Assembly (NCBI GenBank): GCA_024405635.1 | Contig: JAKSOL010000015.1 | Span: 1 to 63,246, forward strand | Direction of reading: 5' to 3' | DNA: 63,246 nt | Origin: Salinivirgaceae bacterium | GTDB lineage: Bacteria; Bacteroidota; Bacteroidia; Bacteroidales; SZUA-534 | Part shown: positions 27,249 to 35,836 of the stretch, one piece after another | How the letters are laid out: the number at the start of each line of letters is the position of its first letter | How positions within the stretch are numbered: position 1 is the stretch's first letter | Translations under genes and position numbers: made by a program | The notes under the pieces: generated by a model | What the model saw: the letters and a program-made list of their open reading frames with translations, nothing else | Database searches by the model: none | Told to the model about the DNA's origin: nothing

Positions 27249-27800
27249 ATGAAAAAGATTTTGATTTTCAGCGCAGTAGCATTAGCATCGTTAATGTTAG
27301 CAAGTTGTGGCGGCACAAAAGACGTAACTAAAGGTCGTCAAGAAATAACAATTCCTTGTGGCGATAAAGCTACATCAAACAAAGAGTATTTCCGTGCATC
27401 AAGCAGTGCAACAAGCAAAGATATGGCTATGGCTCGCGAAAAAGCACTTACATTGACTAAACAACGTTTGGCTTCGCTAATTGAGAGTACCATGAAATCG
27501 GTTACCGAGCGTTATGCAAACGATATGGATGCTGGTGGCGGTAGCGAGTTTGAGCAAACTTTCCAAAACATGACTAAAGAGGTTATTAACCTTGAACTTC
27601 GTGATGTTGCTGTAACTTGCGAAAAAATGTTTGAGGCACAAGGTGGCGGTTACGAGGTATTTACATCAATTGAGGTAAATAAAGAGACTTTCTATAATGG
27701 AGTTGACAAAGGAATTTCAAAAGACAAAAAACTAGAGGTAATGTATGACCGCGAGAAATTCCGCAAAATTTACGAAGAAGAAATGGCAAAAATGGAGTAA
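27249..27800 (+). CDS. LPP20-like lipoprotein
   Basis: 183 residues from the ATG at 27249; an ATG 27 bases upstream would put the signal peptide out of place. Lipobox MLASC at 17-21, then a domain (YFRASSSATSKDMAMAREKALTLTKQRLASLIES, VEVTC-like strand) resembling the LPP20 family, whose members are small surface lipoproteins of unknown role. TATTTTTG (27200-27207) with CTTG 19 bases before it forms a good promoter. A related non-lipidated gene follows. Confidence 0.65.
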   Translation: MKKILIFSAVALASLMLASCGGTKDVTKGRQEITIPCGDKATSNKEYFRASSSATSKDMAMAREKALTLTKQRLASLIESTMKSVTERYANDMDAGGGSEFEQTFQNMTKEVINLELRDVAVTCEKMFEAQGGGYEVFTSIEVNKETFYNGVDKGISKDKKLEVMYDREKFRKIYEEEMAKME

Positions 27801-27821
27801 TTCATTAATGCTCAATGATAT

Positions 27822-27856
27822 AAAGGGTTGCCTGAGCGTTTAGGCAACCTTTTTCT
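27822..27856 (+). terminator. Terminator or attenuator between LPP20-like genes
   Basis: AAGGGTTGCCT pairs with AGGCAACCTTT around an 8-base loop followed by T's, located just before the start of the next gene at 27879. Confidence 0.75.
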
Positions 27857-27878
27857 TTACTCACCAAAATACAATACA

Positions 27879-28796
27879 ATGAAAAAACTGCTGATGTTGG
27901 CTCTTGCATTAAGCACTTTATTTAATGCTACGGCACAACGTGTAAAAGTTATGGAGGCTCATCCAAAAAAGAAACCTTCGTGGGTTAATAGTTTGGAGAA
28001 GGATTATATTATTGTGGTTGCATCGAGTAACACATTGGAAGACGCACAAATAAAGGCTCTTAATAAAGTTAAAGAGCAAATAATTAGTTCGGTGGCCGAA
28101 AATGTAACCACGTCGTCAGAGTATATACGTACCGATGAAAATGGCGAGGTGGGCGAAGTTTATAATGTTGCCACTCGTACACGTGCCGCTAACATTCCGT
28201 TTATTAAAGGCATCTCGCTAAACCAAATAGATCAATACTATTGGCAAAAAGTTGGTAGCCGAAAAGTTGAGCCAGTGTATAACTATCACATAAAGTATCC
28301 GTTTACCGAAACGCAGTTGCGCAAATTGGTTAGCGAATACAACGCCGCTGACAATAAACTGACTCAGCAATTAAATGATTTGATAGATCTAGTTGATAAT
28401 GCTGAAACCTCAGCAGACCTTGAGCAAACTCGCACTGAATTGCGAGCTATTAAAAATCAATTTTTAGAAACAGATCCTAGAGCCAAGCAAGCAGAGGTTG
28501 CCGCTACTAGAGCTTTTAACTTAATGCGCGATATTAAATTTGAAACCGTTAGTTCTGAATTGGGAAAAGTGCAATTTAAAGTGATAGTTGCGGGAAAATA
28601 TCCTGGCACAAACAAACCAAAAGTAAAATCTAATTGTGCACAAATAACCAACCTTACTCTTAATGGAGATGTGTGGGTTTTGGAGTACAACTATTCTGGT
28701 TGCAACGAAAACGAACAGAATAAAATTTCAGTTGAATATCGTAACAATTGCGGTAAACTAGTAAATGATTTTTACTTCAGCACAAAAGGCAAGTAG
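27879..28796 (+). CDS. Secreted LPP20-like protein
   Basis: 305 residues from the ATG at 27879. Signal peptide MKKLLMLALALSTLFNATAQ. Residues 25-150 (KKKPSWVNSLEKDYIIVVASSNTLEDAQIKALNKVKEQI) follow the same SWV...A...A...K pattern as the preceding lipoprotein, an LPP20-type fold; residues 155-200 are helical; the C-terminus (KFETVSSELGKVQFKVIVAGKYPGTNKPKVKSNCAQIT) is beta-rich. Function unknown. A terminator separates it from the upstream gene, so partial read-through is the likely mode of co-expression. Confidence 0.6.
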   Translation: MKKLLMLALALSTLFNATAQRVKVMEAHPKKKPSWVNSLEKDYIIVVASSNTLEDAQIKALNKVKEQIISSVAENVTTSSEYIRTDENGEVGEVYNVATRTRAANIPFIKGISLNQIDQYYWQKVGSRKVEPVYNYHIKYPFTETQLRKLVSEYNAADNKLTQQLNDLIDLVDNAETSADLEQTRTELRAIKNQFLETDPRAKQAEVAATRAFNLMRDIKFETVSSELGKVQFKVIVAGKYPGTNKPKVKSNCAQITNLTLNGDVWVLEYNYSGCNENEQNKISVEYRNNCGKLVNDFYFSTKGK

Positions 28797-28823
28797 CATA
28801 GTTTTTTTAGCAAAAGAGATATT

Positions 28824-28862
28824 GAGCTGTTGGTGTAATTACTGCCAACGGCTCTTTTTTTT
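28824..28862 (+). terminator. Terminator overlapping the next gene's promoter
   Basis: GAGCTGTTGG and CCAACGGCTC pair with an 11-base loop and a run of eight T's. The T run continues directly into the TACTTTCG -7-like element (28862-28869) of the following gene. Confidence 0.8.
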
Positions 28863-28892
28863 ACTTTCGCGATAAATAAAACACTCAGATAA

Positions 28893-29954
28893 ATGCGCAA
28901 ACTAATTTTTATACTAGCGTTGGTTGCATTGGCAACTTCTTGTCAATCGGGGAAAAAAGAGCAGTCAATGCCTACTAAACAAATTGAAACAGGCAGACTT
29001 AAAGTACAGTTAAAATCGGGCAACTCGTTGCAATATGGCGACTCTATAGTAATTGGCTTTGTCTCTTCGGAAAAGATTGACTCGTTGCAAGTGTTTGTAA
29101 ATTCGAAAAAAGAGGATGCAAAAGTTTCGGGTAATAATTTGTGCATAGCAACAAAGCAGATGACGGTTGGGCAAAAAAGCATAACAATTGAAGCTTTTGT
29201 AGGAGCCCAAAAGCGATTGTATGGTTATGCTTTGCTAAATTTAAAATCAGACATTGCGCCTCAAATGTTTAAATATAAGGTTGTAAAACAACAAAAGCAC
29301 AACGAACAATACTACACTCAAGGTTTGGAGTTTGATGGAGCAGATCTTTATGAAGGTACAGGTCTTGAAGGTGTTTCGGCTTTGTATAAAGTTGATGCAA
29401 AAACATACAAGGTGCTAAAAGTAGTGGATTTGCCAAGCAATCTTTTTGGAGAGGGAATTAGCATTATGGGCAATAAAATCTATCAGCTTACATGGCGTTC
29501 GCAAATTGGGTTTATATACAACAAGCAAACATTTGAGCAATTAGGTACATTTAATTATGGAACCGAAGGTTGGGGGTTGACCAATAACGGCAAGCACTTG
29601 ATAATGAGCGACGGAACCGAACATTTGTATTTTATTGATACGGCAACAATGCAAGAAGTTCGACGAATTGAGGTGATGAATAATCAGCAGTCGGTTCAAT
29701 TGCTCAACGAACTTGAATACGTTGATGGGCTGATTTATGCAAATGTTTATTGCTCAAACACAATTGTTGCAATTGACGAAAAAACAGGGCGGGTAATGAA
29801 ACAAATAGATATGAGTGGCTTGTCAGATCAAATGAAAGCCAACAATCGCATCGATGTACTAAATGGTATTGCTTATCGACACGATACAAAACAATGGTTT
29901 GTTACGGGCAAGCTATGGCCCTCAATGTTTGAAGTTGAGTTTGTAAAACAATAG
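28893..29954 (+). CDS. Glutaminyl-peptide cyclotransferase (glutamine cyclotransferase family) lipoprotein
   Basis: 353 residues. Lipobox ATSC ends the signal peptide. Residues 120-350 form the bacterial/plant-type QC beta-propeller: YYTQGLEFDGADLYEGTGLEG, LPSNLFGEGISIMGNKIYQLTW, YGTEGWGLTNNGKHLIMSDGTEHLYFID and VLNGIAYRHDTKQWFVTGKLWP. This family converts N-terminal Gln to pyroglutamate. In Bacteroidetes with type IX secretion, such enzymes act on exported proteins that gain an N-terminal Gln after signal cleavage, which fits the PorT gene in this window. A TACTTTCG -7-like element lies 23 bases upstream. Confidence 0.88.
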   Translation: MRKLIFILALVALATSCQSGKKEQSMPTKQIETGRLKVQLKSGNSLQYGDSIVIGFVSSEKIDSLQVFVNSKKEDAKVSGNNLCIATKQMTVGQKSITIEAFVGAQKRLYGYALLNLKSDIAPQMFKYKVVKQQKHNEQYYTQGLEFDGADLYEGTGLEGVSALYKVDAKTYKVLKVVDLPSNLFGEGISIMGNKIYQLTWRSQIGFIYNKQTFEQLGTFNYGTEGWGLTNNGKHLIMSDGTEHLYFIDTATMQEVRRIEVMNNQQSVQLLNELEYVDGLIYANVYCSNTIVAIDEKTGRVMKQIDMSGLSDQMKANNRIDVLNGIAYRHDTKQWFVTGKLWPSMFEVEFVKQ

Positions 29955-30428
29955 CCATTGGCGTAAAGTAAACGATTCTTTTTGTTACGATATACAAAGC
30001 CTTACCAAGTTCGGTAGTTTTTTTTTGTGTAATCTTCCCTAAGAGGCAATAATAGAGCCATATCTCGTTTTTTTTCAAAAAAGTGCTGCAAAAATGAAAC
30101 CTAATAGCCTGTCTTTCAGTATAAGAGAGTGTTTTTGTTAAGTTCTATTTAATGGTTATGCATCACGAACACCATAAAGGTGTACCAACCGAGTTTTAAT
30201 AATTGAGCACAATTGAAATCACGGTGGTTAGAGCTGGTTACTCGATGCGGGCTCAGTCCAAAAAAAATACACACATAGCTCCTTTAAATGATTGTCCTTA
30301 TTTGCTATAGCAGATGAGGATTTTCTTTTTTTAAGAGGTAAATAATAAACCGAATAGTCTTTATCAGACTTGCTTTTTGGCAGAAAAATTCTGCTTTAAT
30401 CTCCTATATTTGCGACATTATTACCGAT
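29955..30428. other. 474-bp intergenic region before tgt
   Basis: Mostly AT-rich with several T runs. A weak hairpin with T run (TACC...GGTA then TTTTTTTT, about 30001-30026) may terminate the upstream gene. The -7 element TATATTTG of tgt lies at 30405-30412. A 15-codon His-rich frame near 30160 is too short to support. I see nothing else. Confidence 0.4.
30405..30412 (+). promoter_or_regulatory. -7 promoter element of tgt (TATATTTG)
   Basis: Exact match to TAnnTTTG 16 bases upstream of the ATG; a TTTTTGG segment lies further upstream at a longer than usual spacing. Confidence 0.55.
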
Positions 30429-31559
30429 ATGCAGTACAAACTAATAAAAACCGATACCAAGACAAACGCACGTTTGGGTGAAATTACAACCGATCACGGA
30501 ACTATTCAAACACCCATATTTATGCCAGTTGGAACAGTGGGTTCGGTTAAAGGCATACATCAGCGCGATGTATCCGATGATATTCATGCTCAAATAATAT
30601 TAGGAAATACATATCACTTGTATTTGCGCCCTGGACCGCAGTTGTTGCAACAAGCGGGAGGTTTGCATAAGTTTATGCATTGGGACAAGCCAATTCTTAC
30701 CGATAGTGGAGGGTTTCAGGTTTTTTCGTTGTCGGCAAATCGAAAGTTGACCGAAGAAGGCGCAAAATTCAGTTCGCATATTGATGGCTCAAAGCATTTA
30801 TTTACTCCCGAAAAGGTGGTTGATTTGCAACGCATCATAGGTTCTGACATAATGATGGCCTTTGATGAATGCCCACCGGGCGATTGCGATTATAATTACG
30901 CACGCAAATCGCTTGATCTTACAATGCGATGGTTGCATAGGGGAGTGGAACGCTATAAGCAAACCGAGCCATTATACGGCCACTATCAGTCGTTCTTTCC
31001 TATAGTACAAGGCGCTAGTTTTAAAGAATTGCGCCAACGTTCGGCAACCGAAATAGCAGAACTAGGAATGGATGGCAATGCAATTGGCGGATTGGCAGTT
31101 GGAGAACCTGTTGAGGTGATGTATGCAATGATTGAAGTGGTTAATGAAATATTGCCTACCGATAAACCACGTTACCTTATGGGGGTTGGAACTCCTGCTA
31201 ATATTCTTGAAGGTATTAGTCGTGGTGTTGATATGTTTGACTGTGTTATGCCAACTCGCAATGGCCGTAATGGTATGTTGTTTACAAGCGAAGGCATAAT
31301 GAACATGAAGAACAATAAATGGAAAGACGATTTTTCGCCAATTGATCCATGTGGAGCATCGTTTGTCGACTTGTATTATTCAAAGGCCTATTTGCGTCAC
31401 TTGTTTGTGTCAGAAGAACTTTTGGCGGGACAAATTGCAAGCGCACACAACTTGGCATTCTACTTGTGGTTAGTTGGCGAGGCTCGCAAACATATTGCCG
31501 AAGGTGATTTTGCTGAGTGGAAAGAAATGATGGTGAAAAAAGTGACAACCCGTTTGTAA
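30429..31559 (+). CDS. tgt: Queuine/preQ1 tRNA-guanine transglycosylase
   Basis: 376 residues, normal length. Exchanges G34 of target tRNAs for preQ1. Seen: TPIFMPVGTVGSVKG, ILGNTYHLYLRPG, DSGGFQVFSL (Asp92), MMAFDECPPGDCDY, GGLAVGEP, then MFDCVMPTRNGRNG with the nucleophilic Asp near residue 270. The zinc site is unusual: the canonical CxCxxC stretch is replaced by a segment with one Cys (IDPCGASFVDLYYSKAYLRH), while the downstream His of AHNLAFYLWL remains. Followed 7 bases later by an LptF/G-type permease. Together with queA it represents the queuosine pathway. Confidence 0.95.
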   Translation: MQYKLIKTDTKTNARLGEITTDHGTIQTPIFMPVGTVGSVKGIHQRDVSDDIHAQIILGNTYHLYLRPGPQLLQQAGGLHKFMHWDKPILTDSGGFQVFSLSANRKLTEEGAKFSSHIDGSKHLFTPEKVVDLQRIIGSDIMMAFDECPPGDCDYNYARKSLDLTMRWLHRGVERYKQTEPLYGHYQSFFPIVQGASFKELRQRSATEIAELGMDGNAIGGLAVGEPVEVMYAMIEVVNEILPTDKPRYLMGVGTPANILEGISRGVDMFDCVMPTRNGRNGMLFTSEGIMNMKNNKWKDDFSPIDPCGASFVDLYYSKAYLRHLFVSEELLAGQIASAHNLAFYLWLVGEARKHIAEGDFAEWKEMMVKKVTTRL

Positions 31560-31566
31560 TGTAGTT

Positions 31567-32661
31567 ATGCGTATCCCATTTTTAAAAAAAATAGACCTTT
31601 ACATTATTCGCAAATTCTTGGGAACGTTCCTTTTTGCGCTTCTGCTCATCATTCTTATTGTAGTTATTTTTGACATATCGGAAAAAATTGACGATTTTAT
31701 AGCCAAAGGAGCCCCAATAAAAGCTATTGTATTTGATTACTACTGCAATTTTGTCCCATATTTTGCCAATCTTTTCTCCTCAATGTTCATATTCATTGCG
31801 GTTATTTTCTTTACATCAAAAATGGCTGGCGATTCGGAGATTATAGCCATTTTGGCAAGTGGCGTGAGTTTTAAGAGGCTGATGGTTCCATATATAGTTT
31901 CGGCAACATTGTTGGCTGCATTTTCAATGCTTCTTATTAACTGGGTAATCCCACCAGCTAATCAAAAACGCATTGAATTTGAGTCTAAGTACATAAAAAA
32001 TCGTTTTGTTAACACCGACAGAGATATACATCGACAAATTTTGCCTGGCCAATTTGCTTACATGGAGAGCTATAACGCCACTTTTATGATAGGCTATAAA
32101 TTTGCTCTTGAACAATTTGAAGACGGACAATTAAAGTCAAAAATATTGGCAGACTATATACAATGGGACACAACTATAAACAAGTGGAGAATTTCCAATT
32201 GCTTTGTTCGAACATACGATAGCGTTGGAAACGAAACCATTACACAATATCGTAAAATTGATACTACTCTTAATATGGAGCCAGCCGATTATGCTCACCG
32301 CGACAATATTGTTGAAGCAATGAACCGACGCGAGTTGCTTGATTTTATTGCATTAGAGCGGATGCGCGGTTCGGATAATATTGTAGTGTGGGAATTGGAA
32401 CGCCATAGGCGATTTGCGTATGTGTTTTCTACCTTTATTCTTACATTGATAGGAGTATCGCTGTCATCGCGGAAAAGGCGAGGAGGAATAGGCTTTAATA
32501 TCGGTATGGGTATTTTGTTGGCCTTTACATATATATTATTCATGCAAGTGTCAACTGTGCTTTCAACAAATGCCGATTTGCCGCCAATAATTGCAGTTTG
32601 GGTTCCCAATATTATTTACGGACTTGTAGGAATATTTCTTTACAGTCGCGCTCGCAAATAG
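31567..32661 (+). CDS. LptF/LptG family permease (YjgP/YjgQ)
   Basis: 364 residues: a short cytoplasmic start (PFLKKIDLYIIRKFLGTF), three N-terminal membrane helices, a periplasmic beta-jellyroll of about 160 residues and three C-terminal helices (VFSTFILTLIGVSLSSRKRRGG, GFNIGMGILLAFTYILFMQ, WVPNIIYGLVGIFLYSRAR). Members are the membrane subunits of the LPS exporter that lifts LPS from the inner membrane with LptB. Whether this is F or G is not decidable. Probably co-transcribed with tgt (7-base gap). Confidence 0.88.
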   Translation: MRIPFLKKIDLYIIRKFLGTFLFALLLIILIVVIFDISEKIDDFIAKGAPIKAIVFDYYCNFVPYFANLFSSMFIFIAVIFFTSKMAGDSEIIAILASGVSFKRLMVPYIVSATLLAAFSMLLINWVIPPANQKRIEFESKYIKNRFVNTDRDIHRQILPGQFAYMESYNATFMIGYKFALEQFEDGQLKSKILADYIQWDTTINKWRISNCFVRTYDSVGNETITQYRKIDTTLNMEPADYAHRDNIVEAMNRRELLDFIALERMRGSDNIVVWELERHRRFAYVFSTFILTLIGVSLSSRKRRGGIGFNIGMGILLAFTYILFMQVSTVLSTNADLPPIIAVWVPNIIYGLVGIFLYSRARK

Positions 32662-32746
32662 CTGAGTTATACTTGTTTTACGTTAGTGTAGGTATTTTGC
32701 AAATTGTTTTGTCTGCAAATACTAATATATAGTTAGTAAAATGAGG

Positions 32747-32777
32747 TTTGTTTGGCGTTTTCTTTTTCTTACTTTCG
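32747..32777 (+). promoter_or_regulatory. Promoter of recJ
   Basis: TTTG at 32747-32750, a 19-base spacer, then TACTTTCG at 32770-32777 (one mismatch to TAnnTTTG). The ATG is 23 bases downstream. Confidence 0.75.
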
Positions 32778-32800
32778 CCCCTCACAACTAATCATATCTA

Positions 32801-34519
32801 ATGCAGAAAAAGTGGATAATAAAAGAACGCCCCGATGATGCGGTGGTTGACTCGTTGGCTAAAGCTATAAACGTTAGCAAGCCAATAGCTCAACTGCTTG
32901 TGCAACGCGGCATTACCACTTTTGATTCAGCTCGCGATTTTTTTCGACCAGACATTAAAAAACTCTATAATCCATTCTTGATGAAAGATATGGATAAGGC
33001 TGTGGCGCGACTAAACAAGGCAATTGTTGAGCGCGAAAATGTGTTGGTGTATGGCGATTATGATGTTGATGGCACTACTGCTGCAGCAATGATGTATGTC
33101 TTTTTGAAAAGCAAGTGCCGTAATGTGTTTTACTACATTCCAGACCGATATAACGAAGGCTACGGTATTTCGTACAAAGGCATCGATTTTGCCGACGAAA
33201 AACAATGTAAACTTATTATTGCGCTCGATTGTGGAATAAAGGCAGTGCAAAAGGTGGAGTACGCCACTTCAAAAGGCATTGAATTTATTATTTGCGACCA
33301 TCACGAAGAGGGAGAATCGTTGCCTCAAGCTGTTGCTGTACTTGATCCAAAGCGTTCCGATTGTAACTATCCGTTTAACGAGCTATCGGGTTGTGGTGTG
33401 GGCTTTAAGCTAATTCAAGCCTATTCTTTGCAATATAAAATACCTTTCTATCAAATTAAGCCATTTCTCGATTTGGTAGTTGTTAGTATAGCCAGCGACA
33501 TTGTTCCAATAGTTGATGAAAATAGGATTTTAGCTTATTACGGGTTGCGCCAATTAAACTCAAATCCTCGCGTGGGGTTGAAGGCCATTATGGACAAGTC
33601 GAAAATGGAACCTGGTAACCTTAAGATAAACGATATTGTTTTTAAAATAGGTCCTCGTATTAATGCGGCTGGTCGTATGGACTTAGGCCAGCATGCTGTC
33701 GATTTGCTTGTTGAGCGTAATGCACAAACAGCCTACGAAATGGCAAGCAAGATTGAGGATGACAATACAGAGCGCAAGACTCACGACCAAAATATCACTC
33801 AAGACGCCCTTACTATTATAAATAGTAGCGATTCTATGAAGGAGCGTAAAACTACTGTTTTGTATAATCCTATGTGGCACAAGGGTGTTATTGGTATTGT
33901 GGCTTCGAGATTGATTGATTATTATTATAGGCCGACTATAATTTGCACAAAATCAAATGGCTATATAACGGGTTCGTGCCGTTCAGTGGCAGGATTTAAC
34001 CTATATTCAGCTATTGAAAGTTGTCAAGAATTGCTTGAAACCTTTGGTGGTCACATGTATGCGGCAGGATTGACAATAAAAGAAGAGAATTTGGAGCGCT
34101 TTGTTACCAAGTTTGAACACGTGGTAAGCGAAATGATTACTCCTGACGAAATGTCGCCACGTATTGATGCCGATTTGGAACTTGATGTTGCAGAAATAAA
34201 CGACCGATTGTATCGTATTCTTGAGCAGTTTGAACCTTTTGGTCCCGGTAACATGTCGCCAGTGTTTGTGAGTCGCAATGTTTGTGATGGAGGTAGTGTT
34301 ATGTGCGTAGGAAAGGATCAAGAACATTTGAAATTCTCGGTTTCAGATGAAAGTATTTTGCATTCAATTCCAGCAATAGCTTTCAGGCAATCGTCGGCGT
34401 ATGAGTTCGTAAAAGATCGTAAGGCGTTTGATGTTTGCTACTCAATAGAGCCAAACTCGTATCGAGGCAAGCGCTCTATTCAGCTTAAGGTATGCGATAT
34501 TAAGGCATACGGTAAGTAA
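32801..34519 (+). CDS. recJ: Single-stranded-DNA-specific exonuclease RecJ
   Basis: 572 residues, normal length. DHH phosphoesterase motifs: VYGDYDVDGTTAAAMM (DYDVDG 86-91), ALDCGIK (143-145), CDHHEEG (166-168), the LSGCGVGFKL loop, DHHA1-domain HKGVIGIVASRL, GSCRSVAGFNLYSAI and FGGHMYAAGLTI. RecJ degrades single-stranded DNA 5' to 3' in recombination and mismatch repair. Own promoter; separated from the LptF/G gene by 139 bases. Confidence 0.95.
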   Translation: MQKKWIIKERPDDAVVDSLAKAINVSKPIAQLLVQRGITTFDSARDFFRPDIKKLYNPFLMKDMDKAVARLNKAIVERENVLVYGDYDVDGTTAAAMMYVFLKSKCRNVFYYIPDRYNEGYGISYKGIDFADEKQCKLIIALDCGIKAVQKVEYATSKGIEFIICDHHEEGESLPQAVAVLDPKRSDCNYPFNELSGCGVGFKLIQAYSLQYKIPFYQIKPFLDLVVVSIASDIVPIVDENRILAYYGLRQLNSNPRVGLKAIMDKSKMEPGNLKINDIVFKIGPRINAAGRMDLGQHAVDLLVERNAQTAYEMASKIEDDNTERKTHDQNITQDALTIINSSDSMKERKTTVLYNPMWHKGVIGIVASRLIDYYYRPTIICTKSNGYITGSCRSVAGFNLYSAIESCQELLETFGGHMYAAGLTIKEENLERFVTKFEHVVSEMITPDEMSPRIDADLELDVAEINDRLYRILEQFEPFGPGNMSPVFVSRNVCDGGSVMCVGKDQEHLKFSVSDESILHSIPAIAFRQSSAYEFVKDRKAFDVCYSIEPNSYRGKRSIQLKVCDIKAYGK

Positions 34520-34593
34520 TTTCAGTTGTTGTATTCAATTAAGTAAAGTTGCGAGCATGCAGGCATGCTTTGTTGTGCTTGCGTGTGCCCGAA

Positions 34594-34616
34594 AATAAAA
34601 AAAGCCCTTTTCGGGC
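34594..34616 (-). terminator. Terminator hairpin (minus strand)
   Basis: Read on the minus strand, GCCC-GAAAA-GGGC is followed by seven T's, downstream of the secreted protein gene ending at 34737. Confidence 0.6.
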
Positions 34617-34680
34617 ATTGAGGAACGAAACTTAAGGGCAAAAAAATAAGGCTCACGCCTTTTCTTTTTTTTCTCTCTTT

Positions 34681-34712
34681 CTGAAAAGGACACATTCGCG
34701 TGTCCTTTTCAG
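34681..34712. terminator. Strong perfect hairpin downstream of the 34737-35393 gene
   Basis: CTGAAAAGGACAC pairs perfectly over 13 bp with GTGTCCTTTTCAG around a 6-base loop. T's flank it on both strands, so it may serve both convergent genes. Confidence 0.75.
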
Positions 34713-34736
34713 TTTGCTTTCGTGCGATTGTTTTCT

Positions 34737-35393
34737 CTATTTATTTTCCTTTTTGAAATCGAAAGCATAATCATCGCCATCGTAAGCGATTAAAACTTGA
34801 TAGTTGCCACCGTTAAGTTTGCTGAACTCAAGGTTTTTCATCAAGTCGTTCTCCTCAACAGCTGAATAAAGTTCATCACCGTTTGAGTTTACAACTTTAA
34901 GTGAGATTTCTTTACCCTTAATGTTTGGCAATTCAACCATTGCGCGAGTGCCATAGCAGCGGAAGATAGGGTCAACTACTGCGTAACCACCTCTAATTAA
35001 CTCTCCGTCTTTGATAGTGAAGTTGCGCTCAACCGTGTTTGTTTTGCTTTTTGCAGATACGGTGTAAGTTCCATCTTCAAGGTTCAAGAATTCGAATACA
35101 CGAACGCTTTTGCCTGCTTTTTTAACACATTCACTATATAGAACTTCGTTGTCGCTAGTTTTGATGCTAACAATGCAACGGTCGTCAGTTTCGTTTTCAA
35201 ATGCTATAGATGCGCGAGTGCAAGTGATGTAGCGAATTGCTATTTTGTTGTTGCAAACGCTGTCGGTGCTGTTGCCTTTTGCTGATGTGAATATTGGCAT
35301 TAGAATCAGCATGGTTGCCAATAGACTCATGATTACTGCTGTGAAGGCGTCTAATCTCATTAGGTTTCCTTCGTTGTTGCTTAAAAGTTTCAT
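34737..35393 (-). CDS. Secreted or membrane-anchored hypothetical protein
   Basis: 218 residues. An N-terminal hydrophobic segment (LDAFTAVIMSLLATMLILMPIF) follows a short MKLLSNNEGNLMR head and may be an uncleaved anchor or late signal. The rest is beta-rich with two similar Ig-like halves: FEFLNLEDGTYTVSAKSKTN (about 92-112) and LEFSKLNGGNYQVLIAYDGD (about 188-208), each with the L..G.Y.V turn common in Bacteroidetes secretion-associated modules. No catalytic motif. Function unknown. Confidence 0.55.
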   Translation of the reverse strand: MKLLSNNEGNLMRLDAFTAVIMSLLATMLILMPIFTSAKGNSTDSVCNNKIAIRYITCTRASIAFENETDDRCIVSIKTSDNEVLYSECVKKAGKSVRVFEFLNLEDGTYTVSAKSKTNTVERNFTIKDGELIRGGYAVVDPIFRCYGTRAMVELPNIKGKEISLKVVNSNGDELYSAVEENDLMKNLEFSKLNGGNYQVLIAYDGDDYAFDFKKENK

Positions 35394-35836
35394 CTTTTCC
35401 TCTTTTAAATTGTTTTCTTTTTCCTTTTTCGACGATGCAAAAGTATAACGTACTTTTATTGTTGTGTTAAAATTGCAACAAAATAGTGTTATTATGTTTT
35501 CTATTTAACAATAATCAAAATTGTAAATAATTGATAAACAGAAGGTTGCCTTTATGCAAACGTTGCGCATAAAAAGTTGCGTAAATGAAGTAAAATGGCA
35601 GCTTTTTTTTCTTAAAACGGTCATTTTTAAGCTTTTTGGGCTTAAAATTGAGTGTTTTTTAGTGCGAGAGATTTTTAAAAATGCAACTTGTTGATAAATA
35701 GGTAAATGTGCGTTTTTAATGACATATTGCACACATACAATTTGACATTTTAGTATGTTGCGAGCTGCAAATAAAGCAAAACAATAGTAAGCTCCTTTGT
35801 GGGGAGATGCATAGGTTTAATAAAGAAAGTGTTGGG
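35394..35836. other. 443-bp AT-rich intergenic region
   Basis: Lies between two minus-strand genes. It contains T-rich runs and a TTGTTGATAA sequence (35689-35698) similar to a single DnaA box, but no box cluster or GC-skew evidence for an origin. No frame or RNA gene is convincing. Confidence 0.35.

Noticed and set aside
30150..30200. 15-codon His-rich frame (MVMHHEHHKGVPTEF)
   Set aside because: Too short, no ribosome site or recognised family; could be chance.
35689..35698. DnaA-box-like TTGTTGATAA in an AT-rich gap
   Set aside because: Isolated and imperfect; no supporting origin features.
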